From positions 21,432 to 85,431 of the forward strand of contig CAYQKF010000005.1 in the NCBI GenBank assembly GCA_964417935.1: a stretch of DNA of 64,000 nt. Direction: 5' to 3'. This DNA comes from NIOZ-UU13 sp964417935. Its GTDB lineage: Bacteria > Planctomycetota > Phycisphaerae > Sedimentisphaerales > Anaerobacaceae. The position numbers and the translations under genes were made by a program. Of this stretch, positions 1-9,559 are shown piece by piece (position 1 is the stretch's first letter; every line of letters begins with the position of its first letter). The notes under the pieces are model-generated. The model saw only the letters and a list, made by a program, of their open reading frames with translations, was not told the origin of the DNA and ran no database searches.

Positions 1-2985
1 GATAATTGTTGTTGAAATGTTTGCCCAATCCCATTTACTTTCTTTTTCTATTAACTTCTCGAGATCTTCGATGTTCTTAGGAGCTGCATCTAAGCTGCTT
101 TTCATGATTTGATAGAGTTGTCTTTGCTGAGCTAAGGCAAGGGCCAAGCTGGAAATAGCAGATGCTTCCTGGAAACGAGAAACAGCGGGGTTGGGATCAT
201 AGTCTCGTAACTTGCCTATATTACGACTTGCTTCTGTGAATGCTTCCTCCGCCTCTGAAATGGCTCCAACCACCTCATCTACGATATTGGAGATGGACTT
301 TGTCGCGTTAAGTTGTTCATTCGCCTCCGAATATATTTCGTAGCGGATTGCATATAAACGTCCTCTACTCGGGTCGCGCGGAACCTCGGCGTAAAATTCT
401 TTATCAAACCGAGCAAGCTCTTGTCCAAACTCACTCTCGCTTAGTCTATTTTTTATTCTCTCAAGAGCATTCTCAAGCTCGACCCGCATATTACTAAGGA
501 ATACATGCTCGGCCTCATTGACGTCCTTTAAGTCGCTAAGAAGGAACTCGTAATTTTCGCTGACATCTTGTAGGGCACGCTTTGTCTGCTCGGCCCACAG
601 AGGTACAAGTGATTGTGGATTTTTGAGGGTAACAACATAATTGTCAATATTTTCCTTGGCTCTTTTGAGATTCTCAAAGCTTTCGTTCCAGTTACTGGTA
701 AATTTATTGGATTGTTCAACTGTATAGTGATTGTCTGATTTGGGACCAAGGTCATCACCAAGAGCTAAAATACGGGCTTCAGCAGTATTGAATTTTCCAA
801 GAGCATCTTTGAGATTCCTTATAGTCTGGACCTGGGCGTAGTCTCGATTTTGTGCTCCCAAGCGGTTCGGATCGTTCCAATATTCGTTGAAAAGTTTTAT
901 ACCATGTTCTATTGCGATTTCGAGGTATTGAGAATTAGGATCTGTTGTCCGAAATAAAGGAGGCCAGGCTCTAAGCTTACTCTCACCGTTATCGTCAATC
1001 CGAGCATAGATCATCCCCAGCGGCCGATGTAGCTCGGCCTTGTCATCCGTGTAATTTTGAATTTGGTTGGGGTCGTGTTTAAAAACATATCCAAAGAGGG
1101 GATCCAAGAAAGTTTGAGCAGAATACTCACCTTCTTCATTCATGGATTTAACCGCTTTGACCCGAATTAATTGACGCAAGGCCCTGGTCTCACCATCTTG
1201 AAGTGTCCAGCTACCGTTTTCTTGTGTCTCCATTATGTCTCCGGCCGCATCCAGGAACGAGCGTAGAACACCTTCCTCATAAACAATACCCTGGGCCTTG
1301 TTCAGGCTTTCTGCTTCAATACCCTTTAGAAACTTAGCTGCTGGAGCAAAAATCCAGGGTATCTTCCATCGGGTTACTGAGTCGGCAAGCTGTGCGGAAA
1401 AGTTGAGTCTTGTAGCGTCACCTCCAGGTATCCCTGCTTTACCGATATATCTATAACTATCTTCCCCATCGCTCTTTAGCACTTGTAGTTCATTCGTTTT
1501 TCCTTGAGAGATATTAGAGATTAATTTCGCTGAGGTTGCCAAATAACCGCTCATCTCGCCGACGGACCCGCGAAACGAAATAGCTGTGTAGATAGTGAAG
1601 AAGAGAAGTAGAATCACACTGGCAGCGGCCGAAAATAAAACTGTGGCTTTTCGTCTCGAATGTAACTTTTTCGTATTCGTTGCATGTGTAACGAGGCCTT
1701 TCTCTCGGAAAACCTTTTTCATAAAAAGGTCCCTGAGAAAATACGCCCTGTCGCGTTCCCATACTCGTCCATCTGGAAGAGAATCAACCGGCACTCCGAC
1801 TGATTCGGCGAGGTCTTCGTCCAAAGCTGAGCCTTCTCGCATTGAAGAGGTGAAGTAGATACCGCGGAAGAAAAGCGGCTTGCAAGACCACTGACTGCCG
1901 ACACTGAAGACCAATTCGAGGTATCGGGCCATTCGCGGAGCGATTTTAGTAAGACTTTGAGGGAATGCATACAACGTGTCTGTCTGGCACATCTTTTCGG
2001 CTCCAGGTTCATCGGATCCGGATATTATATCTTGTAGTAATGCAAGTCTGCGCCGGTAAAGACGGCCCTGAATTGTTTTCAAGTGCTGGTCAATAAAACC
2101 TGGATTATATGGCTCATCGAGGGGTGCCGGATTGGACCAGCCCATTATCTGGTGCTGAAGTTGTGGGTCTTCCAGGTTATCAAAGAAATCACGGAATCCA
2201 TTAATCAGGTCGCTTTTAGTAACGATCACAAAAACGGGAAACCGGACATCCAGAGATCGCTGGATAATATCAAACTGCTTGGCAATCTTGGAGGCTTTTT
2301 GCTCAATTTCATCAGCAGTATCTTTAATAAGACTATCAGAAGGAATTACTAAAAATACGCCGTTGACCGGGCAACGCGGGCGAGACTTTTTCAGCAGCGT
2401 TAGGAACTCTTTCCATTCACTTGAGCCTCCTGTTTCTACCTCTTCGAACATCAAGCGGCCCGCCGTATCAAGAATGACAGCGTGATCGGTGAACCACCAG
2501 TTCATGTTAATTGTACCACCTGCTCCTTGAAACTGGTCCTGTAGGCCTGGGGGAAAACCGATATTACAATGACGTATAGCTTCAGTCTTTCCTGAACCTG
2601 GCTCACCAGCAATCATATACCATGGAAAGTCATAGAGGTTCTTGCCGGCAGCGCGGAACTTCTCGATACCATCTTCGAATATTTTCCGCAAATCATCCAC
2701 GCGGGCCATGTGTGCAGCTTCGCTAATTCCCTGTGGTGCTGTCGCAGCACTATCAACAATGCCGCGTTCCATCGGTGCTGCCTTGCGTTTCTTCTGCCAT
2801 TTTAGCAGGTACCGGTATAGCAAAAGAAGCAAGACTATAATGGCAATTCCGATAAGCACGATCCAGAGTATCTGGGGGGGAAGAATATACCATATTGCTG
2901 CCATAATACCGCCGCCGGATACTACCAATAGTCCGACTTTGATGGGCGTCGGAAGGTTCATAAAGCTTGAAATTCTTGGGTTCAT
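1..2985 (-). CDS. tssM: TssM (IcmF/VasK), T6SS membrane-complex ATPase-like protein, 3'-truncated by window edge
   Basis: Inner-membrane component of the T6SS trans-envelope complex, which works with TssL and TssJ. The frame is open from an ATG at 2985 to base 1, giving about 995 codons; TssM is usually about 1150-1250 residues, so the C-terminal end lies outside the window. Visible features are two N-terminal membrane segments (about residues 16-35 and 39-60), a Walker A motif GEPGSGKT at 127-134, a Walker B/G3-like ILDTAG near 171-176, a G4-like TKSD, and a third membrane segment near residues 450-470. The long remainder should be periplasmic. It lies 44 bp downstream of tssL in the minus-strand operon. 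Confidence 0.93.
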   Translation of the reverse strand, partial: MNPRISSFMNLPTPIKVGLLVVSGGGIMAAIWYILPPQILWIVLIGIAIIVLLLLLYRYLLKWQKKRKAAPMERGIVDSAATAPQGISEAAHMARVDDLRKIFEDGIEKFRAAGKNLYDFPWYMIAGEPGSGKTEAIRHCNIGFPPGLQDQFQGAGGTINMNWWFTDHAVILDTAGRLMFEEVETGGSSEWKEFLTLLKKSRPRCPVNGVFLVIPSDSLIKDTADEIEQKASKIAKQFDIIQRSLDVRFPVFVIVTKSDLINGFRDFFDNLEDPQLQHQIMGWSNPAPLDEPYNPGFIDQHLKTIQGRLYRRRLALLQDIISGSDEPGAEKMCQTDTLYAFPQSLTKIAPRMARYLELVFSVGSQWSCKPLFFRGIYFTSSMREGSALDEDLAESVGVPVDSLPDGRVWERDRAYFLRDLFMKKVFREKGLVTHATNTKKLHSRRKATVLFSAAASVILLLFFTIYTAISFRGSVGEMSGYLATSAKLISNISQGKTNELQVLKSDGEDSYRYIGKAGIPGGDATRLNFSAQLADSVTRWKIPWIFAPAAKFLKGIEAESLNKAQGIVYEEGVLRSFLDAAGDIMETQENGSWTLQDGETRALRQLIRVKAVKSMNEEGEYSAQTFLDPLFGYVFKHDPNQIQNYTDDKAELHRPLGMIYARIDDNGESKLRAWPPLFRTTDPNSQYLEIAIEHGIKLFNEYWNDPNRLGAQNRDYAQVQTIRNLKDALGKFNTAEARILALGDDLGPKSDNHYTVEQSNKFTSNWNESFENLKRAKENIDNYVVTLKNPQSLVPLWAEQTKRALQDVSENYEFLLSDLKDVNEAEHVFLSNMRVELENALERIKNRLSESEFGQELARFDKEFYAEVPRDPSRGRLYAIRYEIYSEANEQLNATKSISNIVDEVVGAISEAEEAFTEASRNIGKLRDYDPNPAVSRFQEASAISSLALALAQQRQLYQIMKSSLDAAPKNIEDLEKLIEKESKWDWANISTTII

Positions 2986-3029
2986 ATTAGTAATCACACA
3001 AATTATGGTCTACTTGATATTGTTATATG

Positions 3030-3725
3030 TCACTCGGTGACATAGGCCGACTTTTCATGTTCAATTATCGTGTCAAGCGAATTGGTCACATCATCTAACG
3101 TCCATTTGAGCAAGAAAAAATACGCTATGCTCCAAACAATAATGAGACCTATTAAGGTAATTCCGATACCTACTAACTTTGTACCTGGTGGCTCAACGAA
3201 ATCTCTATCATCTACATTTTCATAGGCCTCCGGGCAAATGTATGACTTTTCATCGGCATCCATCATACCAGAAATGCGAGCGGAAATTTTCGACATTAAC
3301 CTTTGGATACTTTCTGGTTGTCCGGCATAAACGCCCGTAAAACCCAAACCGATACAAGTGTAAAATATCACTAACCTCTCAGTTGCAGAGTCACTCGAAT
3401 CCACAAGGTTTTCATCCAGCAGGTCAAAAAATTTCTCGTCTCCAGCTAATTCGTTTCTTTCACGACCCAGCTCGTACCAATCGTAGGCAAAAGCCAGTTT
3501 GCTCTCTTTAATCACGAAATCAACAAAGAAAAGCAGAGGTAATTCAATCTTCTCGTACTGACCGGTTAATTCTGCATTATTTAAAGACTCCGCTCTAATC
3601 ACCTCGAATATTCTCTTAATTTCGTTGCGTACCTGGTCCATTTCCAGAGTGCAACTCGAGCGTGCTAACCGATTGAGCCGACATACATATTGGAAAAGCG
3701 GCTCACATAATTCAAGCAGTGTCAT
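3030..3725 (-). CDS. tssL: TssL (DotU/IcmH family), T6SS membrane-complex protein
   Basis: A 231-residue protein with the DotU layout: a helical cytoplasmic N-domain and one C-terminal membrane anchor at about residues 184-206, followed by a short periplasmic tail. No OmpA-like peptidoglycan-binding extension is present, so this is the short form of TssL and anchoring to the wall must come from another protein. It starts 3 bp after the tssK stop and precedes tssM, the usual order. Family assignment rests on composition and context, and is strong in this neighbourhood. Confidence 0.88.
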   Translation of the reverse strand: MTLLELCEPLFQYVCRLNRLARSSCTLEMDQVRNEIKRIFEVIRAESLNNAELTGQYEKIELPLLFFVDFVIKESKLAFAYDWYELGRERNELAGDEKFFDLLDENLVDSSDSATERLVIFYTCIGLGFTGVYAGQPESIQRLMSKISARISGMMDADEKSYICPEAYENVDDRDFVEPPGTKLVGIGITLIGLIIVWSIAYFFLLKWTLDDVTNSLDTIIEHEKSAYVTE

Positions 3726-3728
3726 TTG

Positions 3729-5111
3729 TTATGCCTCCGTATCCGGAACAGTCATATATAGTGTTACCTCAAAGTCAGAAGATTCAATTCCAGGCCATCG
3801 CACAGCGCACGCCTTTTCTTGCGTTATCCTCTCCCAGAGCCGCGCACTTTCACTCCGCATCACCCGAAAATAATGAAGTCCTACCTGGGCTGGAAGTTCA
3901 ACGGGTGGATACAATTCCTGGGCAAGCTTAACACCGAAAACTCGCTGATTTGCAAGACTCTGCGGCATAAGTTTAAATTTATCGCGATCCAGGACCAATC
4001 TCGCCAGCTCCGAAGGGTCTTGCTTTGTTTTGATAGCAAGAAAATACTCGTTTGGCAAGGATAATGCTTCGTCACTGAGAGTTGCTACCAAGATTTTTTG
4101 CTCTTGATCCATCGTAAAGGGAACTTTAAGAAATCTGGCCTGAACTACGCCCTTGAGCAGCGCCCGAATCCTGGTAGTAACCTCGTTGAAGGCAATTGCC
4201 GGGCTGTCGTGATCGTATTCGGGAATCTCAAACTGGTCCCGGTCGGGACGCAAGGCAGCAAGTTCAGCAAGTAGCTGTCTAAGCTCTATATACATTACGA
4301 ATGGTGTAACACCGCTGGGGGCATGGATGAGAGAGCCAAGGCTGGCGCTGAATCGATTGAGCGTTCTGAGACGGAGCATTTGCTCGAATTGAATACCTCG
4401 TATGTTTTCAATGCTAAAGCCGCCGCGGTTAATTTGGACTACCAATTCATTCCGGCTGGCCATAACTTGGTTAGTTATATCTCGGAGCAGCTCGCTCAAT
4501 ACGGGTGAGCCGCTAATGACAAGACATGCGGGAATATATGCCGGGTCTCTACGAGGCAGTCCGATATCCTCGCCCGCAGCGTGGACAATGCGCAGCAACG
4601 GTAATACTTCGAGATCTGAGCGGTCATCAGTGTCAAGCAAAAGCCTGGCGTTTATCTGACGAACAAGGATTGGCTGTGGATTTTCACCCGTGTTTTCATC
4701 GGGCCTTTCGATCTCAACTACTCGATATGTGTGCTTAGTACGCCAGTCTTCACTACCTTTTTCAATAACATTGCCTCGAGAAGGGTACCACACCGGCACA
4801 CCAAGACTGATGTTTAATGGACCGCTGCTCGATGCAAATGCTTCTTTTATGTCAAGCGACGGAAGATGGGCATTATCAGGAACGTCCACTTCAAGCCCAC
4901 TGGGCATTATAGCCCGGAGTCGGTCGAATGAAACTCGCATATTTTCCAGCTGGTCGTCAGAAACTTTTGCCTCTATCACACCATAGGGATAGCTCCAACA
5001 CAAACGGCGTTCCCTTGTGAAATTCTCGAGGATATACCTTTGCATGGACTGGAGATGGTGAGGCTGAAGGAAGAGTCCTTCGCACCAATGAATTTGGCCT
5101 TTTATCGTCAT
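3729..5111 (-). CDS. tssK: TssK (ImpJ/VasE), T6SS baseplate protein
   Basis: A 460-residue baseplate component that links the baseplate wedge (TssE/F/G) to the membrane complex. The N-terminus carries the family hallmark IHWCEGLFLQPHHLQ, in which the LFLQPHH core is characteristic of TssK. Length matches the family (about 440-460). The ATG at 5111 lies 22 bp after the preceding gene and the stop is 3 bp before tssL, so translation is probably coupled. Confidence 0.95.
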   Translation of the reverse strand: MTIKGQIHWCEGLFLQPHHLQSMQRYILENFTRERRLCWSYPYGVIEAKVSDDQLENMRVSFDRLRAIMPSGLEVDVPDNAHLPSLDIKEAFASSSGPLNISLGVPVWYPSRGNVIEKGSEDWRTKHTYRVVEIERPDENTGENPQPILVRQINARLLLDTDDRSDLEVLPLLRIVHAAGEDIGLPRRDPAYIPACLVISGSPVLSELLRDITNQVMASRNELVVQINRGGFSIENIRGIQFEQMLRLRTLNRFSASLGSLIHAPSGVTPFVMYIELRQLLAELAALRPDRDQFEIPEYDHDSPAIAFNEVTTRIRALLKGVVQARFLKVPFTMDQEQKILVATLSDEALSLPNEYFLAIKTKQDPSELARLVLDRDKFKLMPQSLANQRVFGVKLAQELYPPVELPAQVGLHYFRVMRSESARLWERITQEKACAVRWPGIESSDFEVTLYMTVPDTEA

Positions 5112-5133
5112 AACGTGCTACCCCATATTAAGG

Positions 5134-6066
5134 TCACCGACTCGTTCTTTTCACTAAAGACTCTACATAGTCAACGATGGCCTTTCTTATCTCCGTCTCG
5201 ATGGTGTCTTCAGTTAGTGTATCCGCCAGTTCGACATATTTTCGCCAGCATTTTACTTCGTGACTAACAAGAACACTTTTATGTTCCATTCGGACCAAGG
5301 CTGAAATCTCGGAAGGCGAAAACTTGGCGAGATGATTTTTGGCGAACTGGCCACCAACTCGACCTACTGCTGTGGTAATAGCTGCAACAAGTCGTTGCAA
5401 TTCTTTAAGGTCACTATCAACTTGCTCCCGAGACACTTTGGAGTCATTGTACATGAACTGTCCTATGGCATTCTTCAGATCGCCGGGCGGACTAATGTTT
5501 GACCGAGGTGACAATTTGCGCCATGTGTTCCAAACCAAAGGCTCAAGCCTGTACACGAAGTCAACAAGTAAGATAATCAGTTCGGTAAGCCGGTTGGTAT
5601 CGAAAGAAGGCCTATCGTCAAGCTGAAGCTTGGTCTTCAGTTTTTGAATTGATTCATCAGAATAATCCTGTCGGATTTGTGGCTCTAATTCTCCTTCTTG
5701 CAGGCTTTTGATGACATTTTTTTTCTGGTCGTTAGAAAGTGTCGGGGCGATTTCTATAAGGCTGCGGATAAGAAAATCGGGGTCGCTGAGCTTACTAACC
5801 TCCATTGTGGAGCTACCCTTAGCCTCTCGTTCTTCCAATATCGGCTGAGTACTAAAGTTCAAGGTGGGAAATCTTGCCATCAATCTTTCCAGGAATTCAT
5901 TCCGCTCATTGGGCAGGACCATTTTCAAAGCCCGTTCAATCTCCTCGCAGAGGTACTCATTTCTGGTTTGGTTGCTCTCGTCTGCGAAATCCACCTGTAT
6001 CAGACGAAGACGATTTGTCGTCTCGCGAATACAATTTTCCAACTTTTTATTATTCTTCGCAGGCAC
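5134..6066 (-). CDS. Putative T6SS-associated protein, FHA C-terminal-domain-like, lacking the FHA domain
   Basis: A 310-residue protein inside the tss operon between tssG and tssK, with a GTG start. No signal peptide or membrane segment is visible and the protein is predicted helical. The second half (about residues 160-300) has the layout remembered for the C-terminal domain of T6SS FHA proteins (TagH/ImpI): a hydrophobic helix, a basic WRKLSP stretch, then long amphipathic helices ending near LAKFSPSEI. The phosphothreonine-binding N-terminal FHA domain is absent; the first 100 residues are charged and helical. Position supports a T6SS accessory role. The family match is from memory and uncertain. 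Confidence 0.5.
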   Translation of the reverse strand: MPAKNNKKLENCIRETTNRLRLIQVDFADESNQTRNEYLCEEIERALKMVLPNERNEFLERLMARFPTLNFSTQPILEEREAKGSSTMEVSKLSDPDFLIRSLIEIAPTLSNDQKKNVIKSLQEGELEPQIRQDYSDESIQKLKTKLQLDDRPSFDTNRLTELIILLVDFVYRLEPLVWNTWRKLSPRSNISPPGDLKNAIGQFMYNDSKVSREQVDSDLKELQRLVAAITTAVGRVGGQFAKNHLAKFSPSEISALVRMEHKSVLVSHEVKCWRKYVELADTLTEDTIETEIRKAIVDYVESLVKRTSR

Positions 6067-6199
6067 AGTTCTTCAGTCCTCTCGGAACAGAATATTAGTA
6101 TCTAAATAAAGACTATTGTCTTCAGTTTTTTCGCATTGTCAACAATAATTGTAAGTGCAAATTTAGCTTTTAGTGAAACACCACATTTATGGAAATATG

Positions 6200-7219
6200 T
6201 TAGGCAACCAAATTTCTCAGTACAAGATCACCCGCATCCTTTTCAAACTTCTTACTCCTAAGCCATGTCGACCATCCCAATCGGCCCATTTCTCCCAAAC
6301 AAATACTTGGAACCTCTGTTGCTCTTAATATCAACTGAATCTCCCAGCTCAATTCATCTCCGACGTAATTCTTGACCCATGCGATAAGCCGCAGAATACT
6401 ATCGCCTCCCGGTAACATACGCTGGTATTCAGAAAAATGCATAGGCCCAAACCTAATCCTGAATTTTTGCTGACACTCCCAAAAACGAGACCCTATAATC
6501 AAAGTGGATCCCATTTCCCCGTTTTCGACAGATTCACCTAATCGGCAACAATGTTCTTGTGGAATATCGATCCACTGTCCAACAAACTGTTCGATATATA
6601 CCGTTATTCCAAAATAGTCCTGAAGAATCTCTCGCAAGCCTTCGGCATTCTTGGTCTCGCAAACAAGACGCCCGGAATAGTGAAGTTTACCAACGTCAGG
6701 GACGGCATCTCTGTTACGAAATGAATCTTCTCCTATTCCAAATAGACTCCCGATGTAAACTGCGAACGGGTCTTTTTCTGTACGATCATGGCTTACATTT
6801 TGCTGGTTACATGCCCATGCGCGATAGAAAAGAGATATCATTCGATGATTAAAAATATCAAGGAAGCTTGCAAGTGTTTTGTCTTTATGGTTTTGTAATC
6901 GATCGTGGACATATTCAGTTATAGGCAGAGGCAGAGGCCCGTTGGTACCGAGAAGTCCTAAAAAATTAACGACCATCCGGCTGGGATATTCATCTGTAGC
7001 TTCGGAATATGCCTCGATGGATGAAGGCGCAAATGCTAAAGACACATTTTGGCAAAATCTGACGGGATCATACTGAGGTCGTTGTGAATGTCCGATCCGC
7101 GGCAGATCCGGGTGGGCGCACTCGAGCCGCCGCACCGCTTGGAAAAAGTCGAAACTATAGGGTTTGTCCCGTAATGCCTGCGTTACAGAATTGGACGCAA
7201 GCCGTCTCTCATTTTCCAT
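6200..7219 (-). CDS. tssG: TssG (ImpH/VasB), T6SS baseplate protein
   Basis: A 339-residue baseplate-wedge protein that forms a complex with TssF, TssE and TssK. The N-terminus shows the typical YSFDFFQAVRRLE segment and a GLLGTNGPLPLPITEYV stretch that is diagnostic of TssG. The ATG at 7219 overlaps the end of tssF by 37 bp. A 133-bp space separates it from the next gene downstream. Confidence 0.94.
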   Translation of the reverse strand: MENERRLASNSVTQALRDKPYSFDFFQAVRRLECAHPDLPRIGHSQRPQYDPVRFCQNVSLAFAPSSIEAYSEATDEYPSRMVVNFLGLLGTNGPLPLPITEYVHDRLQNHKDKTLASFLDIFNHRMISLFYRAWACNQQNVSHDRTEKDPFAVYIGSLFGIGEDSFRNRDAVPDVGKLHYSGRLVCETKNAEGLREILQDYFGITVYIEQFVGQWIDIPQEHCCRLGESVENGEMGSTLIIGSRFWECQQKFRIRFGPMHFSEYQRMLPGGDSILRLIAWVKNYVGDELSWEIQLILRATEVPSICLGEMGRLGWSTWLRSKKFEKDAGDLVLRNLVA

Positions 7220-9060
7220 CGCATAATCTCTCTACGTTCAACTGTGTTCACTACGGTTTCGGTAAAAGAATTAATCGAAACATATTTGGCAAAAAATTGT
7301 TCAAGAACAGCACCAAGCAGGAACACTCCGCTCCCCTCGAATGCTGCTTCTTCGAGAGTTACTCTTACCTCCAACCCGCGTGCAAACGCCATTGATCCCG
7401 ATGTTGTGATTCTACGAGTGATCGGCTTGCAACCTATCGATTTGATGCCATCAATTTGCTTGTGAGCTTGCAGATCACCGGTGTCACTATATAGTCGCAA
7501 AAGGTCGCGGAGTGCTGACGCACCTTCACGCTCATCAGTATCGGTAAGCGAAAGATAGTTTAGTGACAGGTGATTAATAATGCGCCACGCAATTTCCCCC
7601 TCGGCGTGAGATGGCTTGGGTAAGGTTGGAGCCCCAAGGCAGCGAATTGATGTGCAAGGCGCTGTCTTTTCCATAGTAAAGTCGGAGCTTCCCAGTCCAA
7701 TTGGCATATGGAGGGGCAGATCACGGTTTGTACACAGGGCCTCCACGCCTAACTGCTTTAGATTGGTACTATACGGTGCGGCGGTTGAATCAACAAGAGA
7801 TATGTAAACTTCGCTGCCTGTATAACTTCTCGATCTTCGGCCTTGCAACCTTGCATCCTGTGACTGGGGCCTTGGAACTCGGTTCGTAACGTAATAGCCG
7901 CCTGTACTGCTGTCTCCCAGATCTTTCGCTAAATAAAAAGGAAGAAACTCTTGTAGCTGGTCTGACATGGCACCATAACCCATTACCTTGGAAAGCTTGT
8001 AAACCTCGAAGTCCCGTGCTCTGGTTCGGTCCGGAACAACATGAAACTCAAAGACTTTGTCTGATACGAGTATGCGGTCCAGCCGTTTTTCAAACAGGTT
8101 TATTGCCGGCGAACAGAATAACCCAAAATTATCAGCATTGACTGCACCCTCAAGTTCAATATTCGATTCTCGGAACAAGATGATGATGTCCAATTGATTT
8201 TGATCACAGCTTTGGATTGCAGCACTCAAATCTGTAAGTTCAACGAACATAAATCGTTGAGGAAACGCAAAGTACTCATGCAAAAGACGATATCCCTGAA
8301 AAGACCGCGCATCGTAAGGTAGTAGTTTTTGTTTATTTCCGAAACCCACTCGCCGAATACAAGAAGCGTCAATGACCTTTTGCCACTTCATGGGCTTAGT
8401 CGTTGGTTGGGCCACAACCGCCACGGCGTTTGCAAAAAACTGTTCGTACAAATGCATTGGGATCTCGCCGGCTCCCATAAGATAAAAGGTCAAAGAATCC
8501 AGTTTCAACTCGCTAAGGCTAAGCCCCGCCGTGGATTGAATCCGGATTTTAATTCCAGCTTTGACATTGGATAAGTTAGGGATTTCAAGCGAGGCCAGCT
8601 CGCGTGTATAGTAATTTGCTTCGTTCACCTGAATGGGCCAGAGGGTCACGTCATGTGCAGTACGGTATTCGCATCTGGTTTGCTCTGTTTTGCCCAAAGT
8701 GCTGTAAAACGAAGAGTCACGGGGAATTAGAAAGCCGTCAGCTAATCCACTCTCATCCAGGTCTGGCTTGAACTGGACAGTACACATAGAAGGTGTGGGT
8801 GCCAAATAGTGGGGATAGATGGTTTCGAGTAAAGATTGTGTAAACCTCGGAAACTCTGCATTGAGTTTGAGCTGCACTCGCGCAGCGAGAAAAGCAAATC
8901 CCTCAATCAATCGTTCAACAAAAGGGTCCTGGCACGGCTGAAACTCATCCAGTCCACCAAGGCGGCCTGCTATTTTCGGGAACTCCTTTGCAAACTCCGC
9001 TCCCATTGCACGAAGATGCGCAAGTTCGCGATTGTACAAGTCCAATAGACGTCTATCCAC
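7183..9060 (-). CDS. tssF: TssF (ImpG/VasA), T6SS baseplate protein
   Basis: The largest baseplate-wedge subunit, about 625 residues. The N-terminus LLDLYNRELAHLRAMGAEF followed by AKEFPKIAGRLG is the classic TssF signature. Two GTG starts are possible, at 9069 and 9060. The 9060 start is preferred because AAGGGTGAG precedes it at suitable spacing and the overlap with the tssE stop is then the compact GTGGATAG. The C-terminal end overlaps tssG. Confidence 0.94.
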   Translation of the reverse strand: MDRRLLDLYNRELAHLRAMGAEFAKEFPKIAGRLGGLDEFQPCQDPFVERLIEGFAFLAARVQLKLNAEFPRFTQSLLETIYPHYLAPTPSMCTVQFKPDLDESGLADGFLIPRDSSFYSTLGKTEQTRCEYRTAHDVTLWPIQVNEANYYTRELASLEIPNLSNVKAGIKIRIQSTAGLSLSELKLDSLTFYLMGAGEIPMHLYEQFFANAVAVVAQPTTKPMKWQKVIDASCIRRVGFGNKQKLLPYDARSFQGYRLLHEYFAFPQRFMFVELTDLSAAIQSCDQNQLDIIILFRESNIELEGAVNADNFGLFCSPAINLFEKRLDRILVSDKVFEFHVVPDRTRARDFEVYKLSKVMGYGAMSDQLQEFLPFYLAKDLGDSSTGGYYVTNRVPRPQSQDARLQGRRSRSYTGSEVYISLVDSTAAPYSTNLKQLGVEALCTNRDLPLHMPIGLGSSDFTMEKTAPCTSIRCLGAPTLPKPSHAEGEIAWRIINHLSLNYLSLTDTDEREGASALRDLLRLYSDTGDLQAHKQIDGIKSIGCKPITRRITTSGSMAFARGLEVRVTLEEAAFEGSGVFLLGAVLEQFFAKYVSINSFTETVVNTVERREIMRWKMRDGLRPIL

Positions 9061-9559
9061 TTGGCTCACCCTTTAATTTGTGGTGACCGGTTTCCAAATC
9101 GACTTCTGTCTTAACAAAAAGATGGTCCGGCAACGGTTGTGCCCACATCTCACCCTCTATTTCGAACGAGATGGTACGGATGTTTGCCGAATCCAGTGGA
9201 GTGACAATACGAACAGACAGTTGTTTACGCGAAATTCGCGGCTCAAAACATAGAACGGCTTGCTTCACTTGTGATTCAAACTCAGCCGGACTGATTGCTG
9301 AGATAGTTGCACCGCAGACATCGGGTATACCGTAGTTTAGCACAGACCGTACTGCTTCGCTAAACTCATATATGTTGTCGTGCAATGGGTGTCTCTTCGT
9401 ATTTAATATCATCTCCAAGTCGCGAAGTACTGCCCTTTTGTATCTTCGTAGTGATACTACGCGTTTGTCACGGCTTTCCTTACTCACCTCTGGCTCATCG
9501 TCGGTGAGGCGATCAAGCAGGCACGGTTGCAGACGATCCATTGGTGTAAGTTCAGCCAT
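9053..9559 (-). CDS. tssE: TssE, gp25-like T6SS baseplate protein
   Basis: Baseplate component homologous to phage T4 gp25, which starts sheath polymerisation. The family pattern is present: DRLQPCLLDRLTD near the N-terminus, VLRDLEMILNTKR, then VLNYGIPDVCG. The ATG at 9559 is chosen because it overlaps the tagJ stop by 8 bp (ATGGCTGA); an upstream ATG at 9601 would overlap by 50 bp and add 14 residues not expected in the family. The product is about 168 residues. Confidence 0.92.
   Translation of the reverse strand: MAELTPMDRLQPCLLDRLTDDEPEVSKESRDKRVVSLRRYKRAVLRDLEMILNTKRHPLHDNIYEFSEAVRSVLNYGIPDVCGATISAISPAEFESQVKQAVLCFEPRISRKQLSVRIVTPLDSANIRTISFEIEGEMWAQPLPDHLFVKTEVDLETGHHKLKGEPSG

Noticed and set aside
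1514..2012. ORFs of 82-97 codons overlapping tssM on the minus strand and the opposite strand
   Set aside because: They lie in other frames of tssM, whose own frame is open throughout and encodes recognisable motifs.
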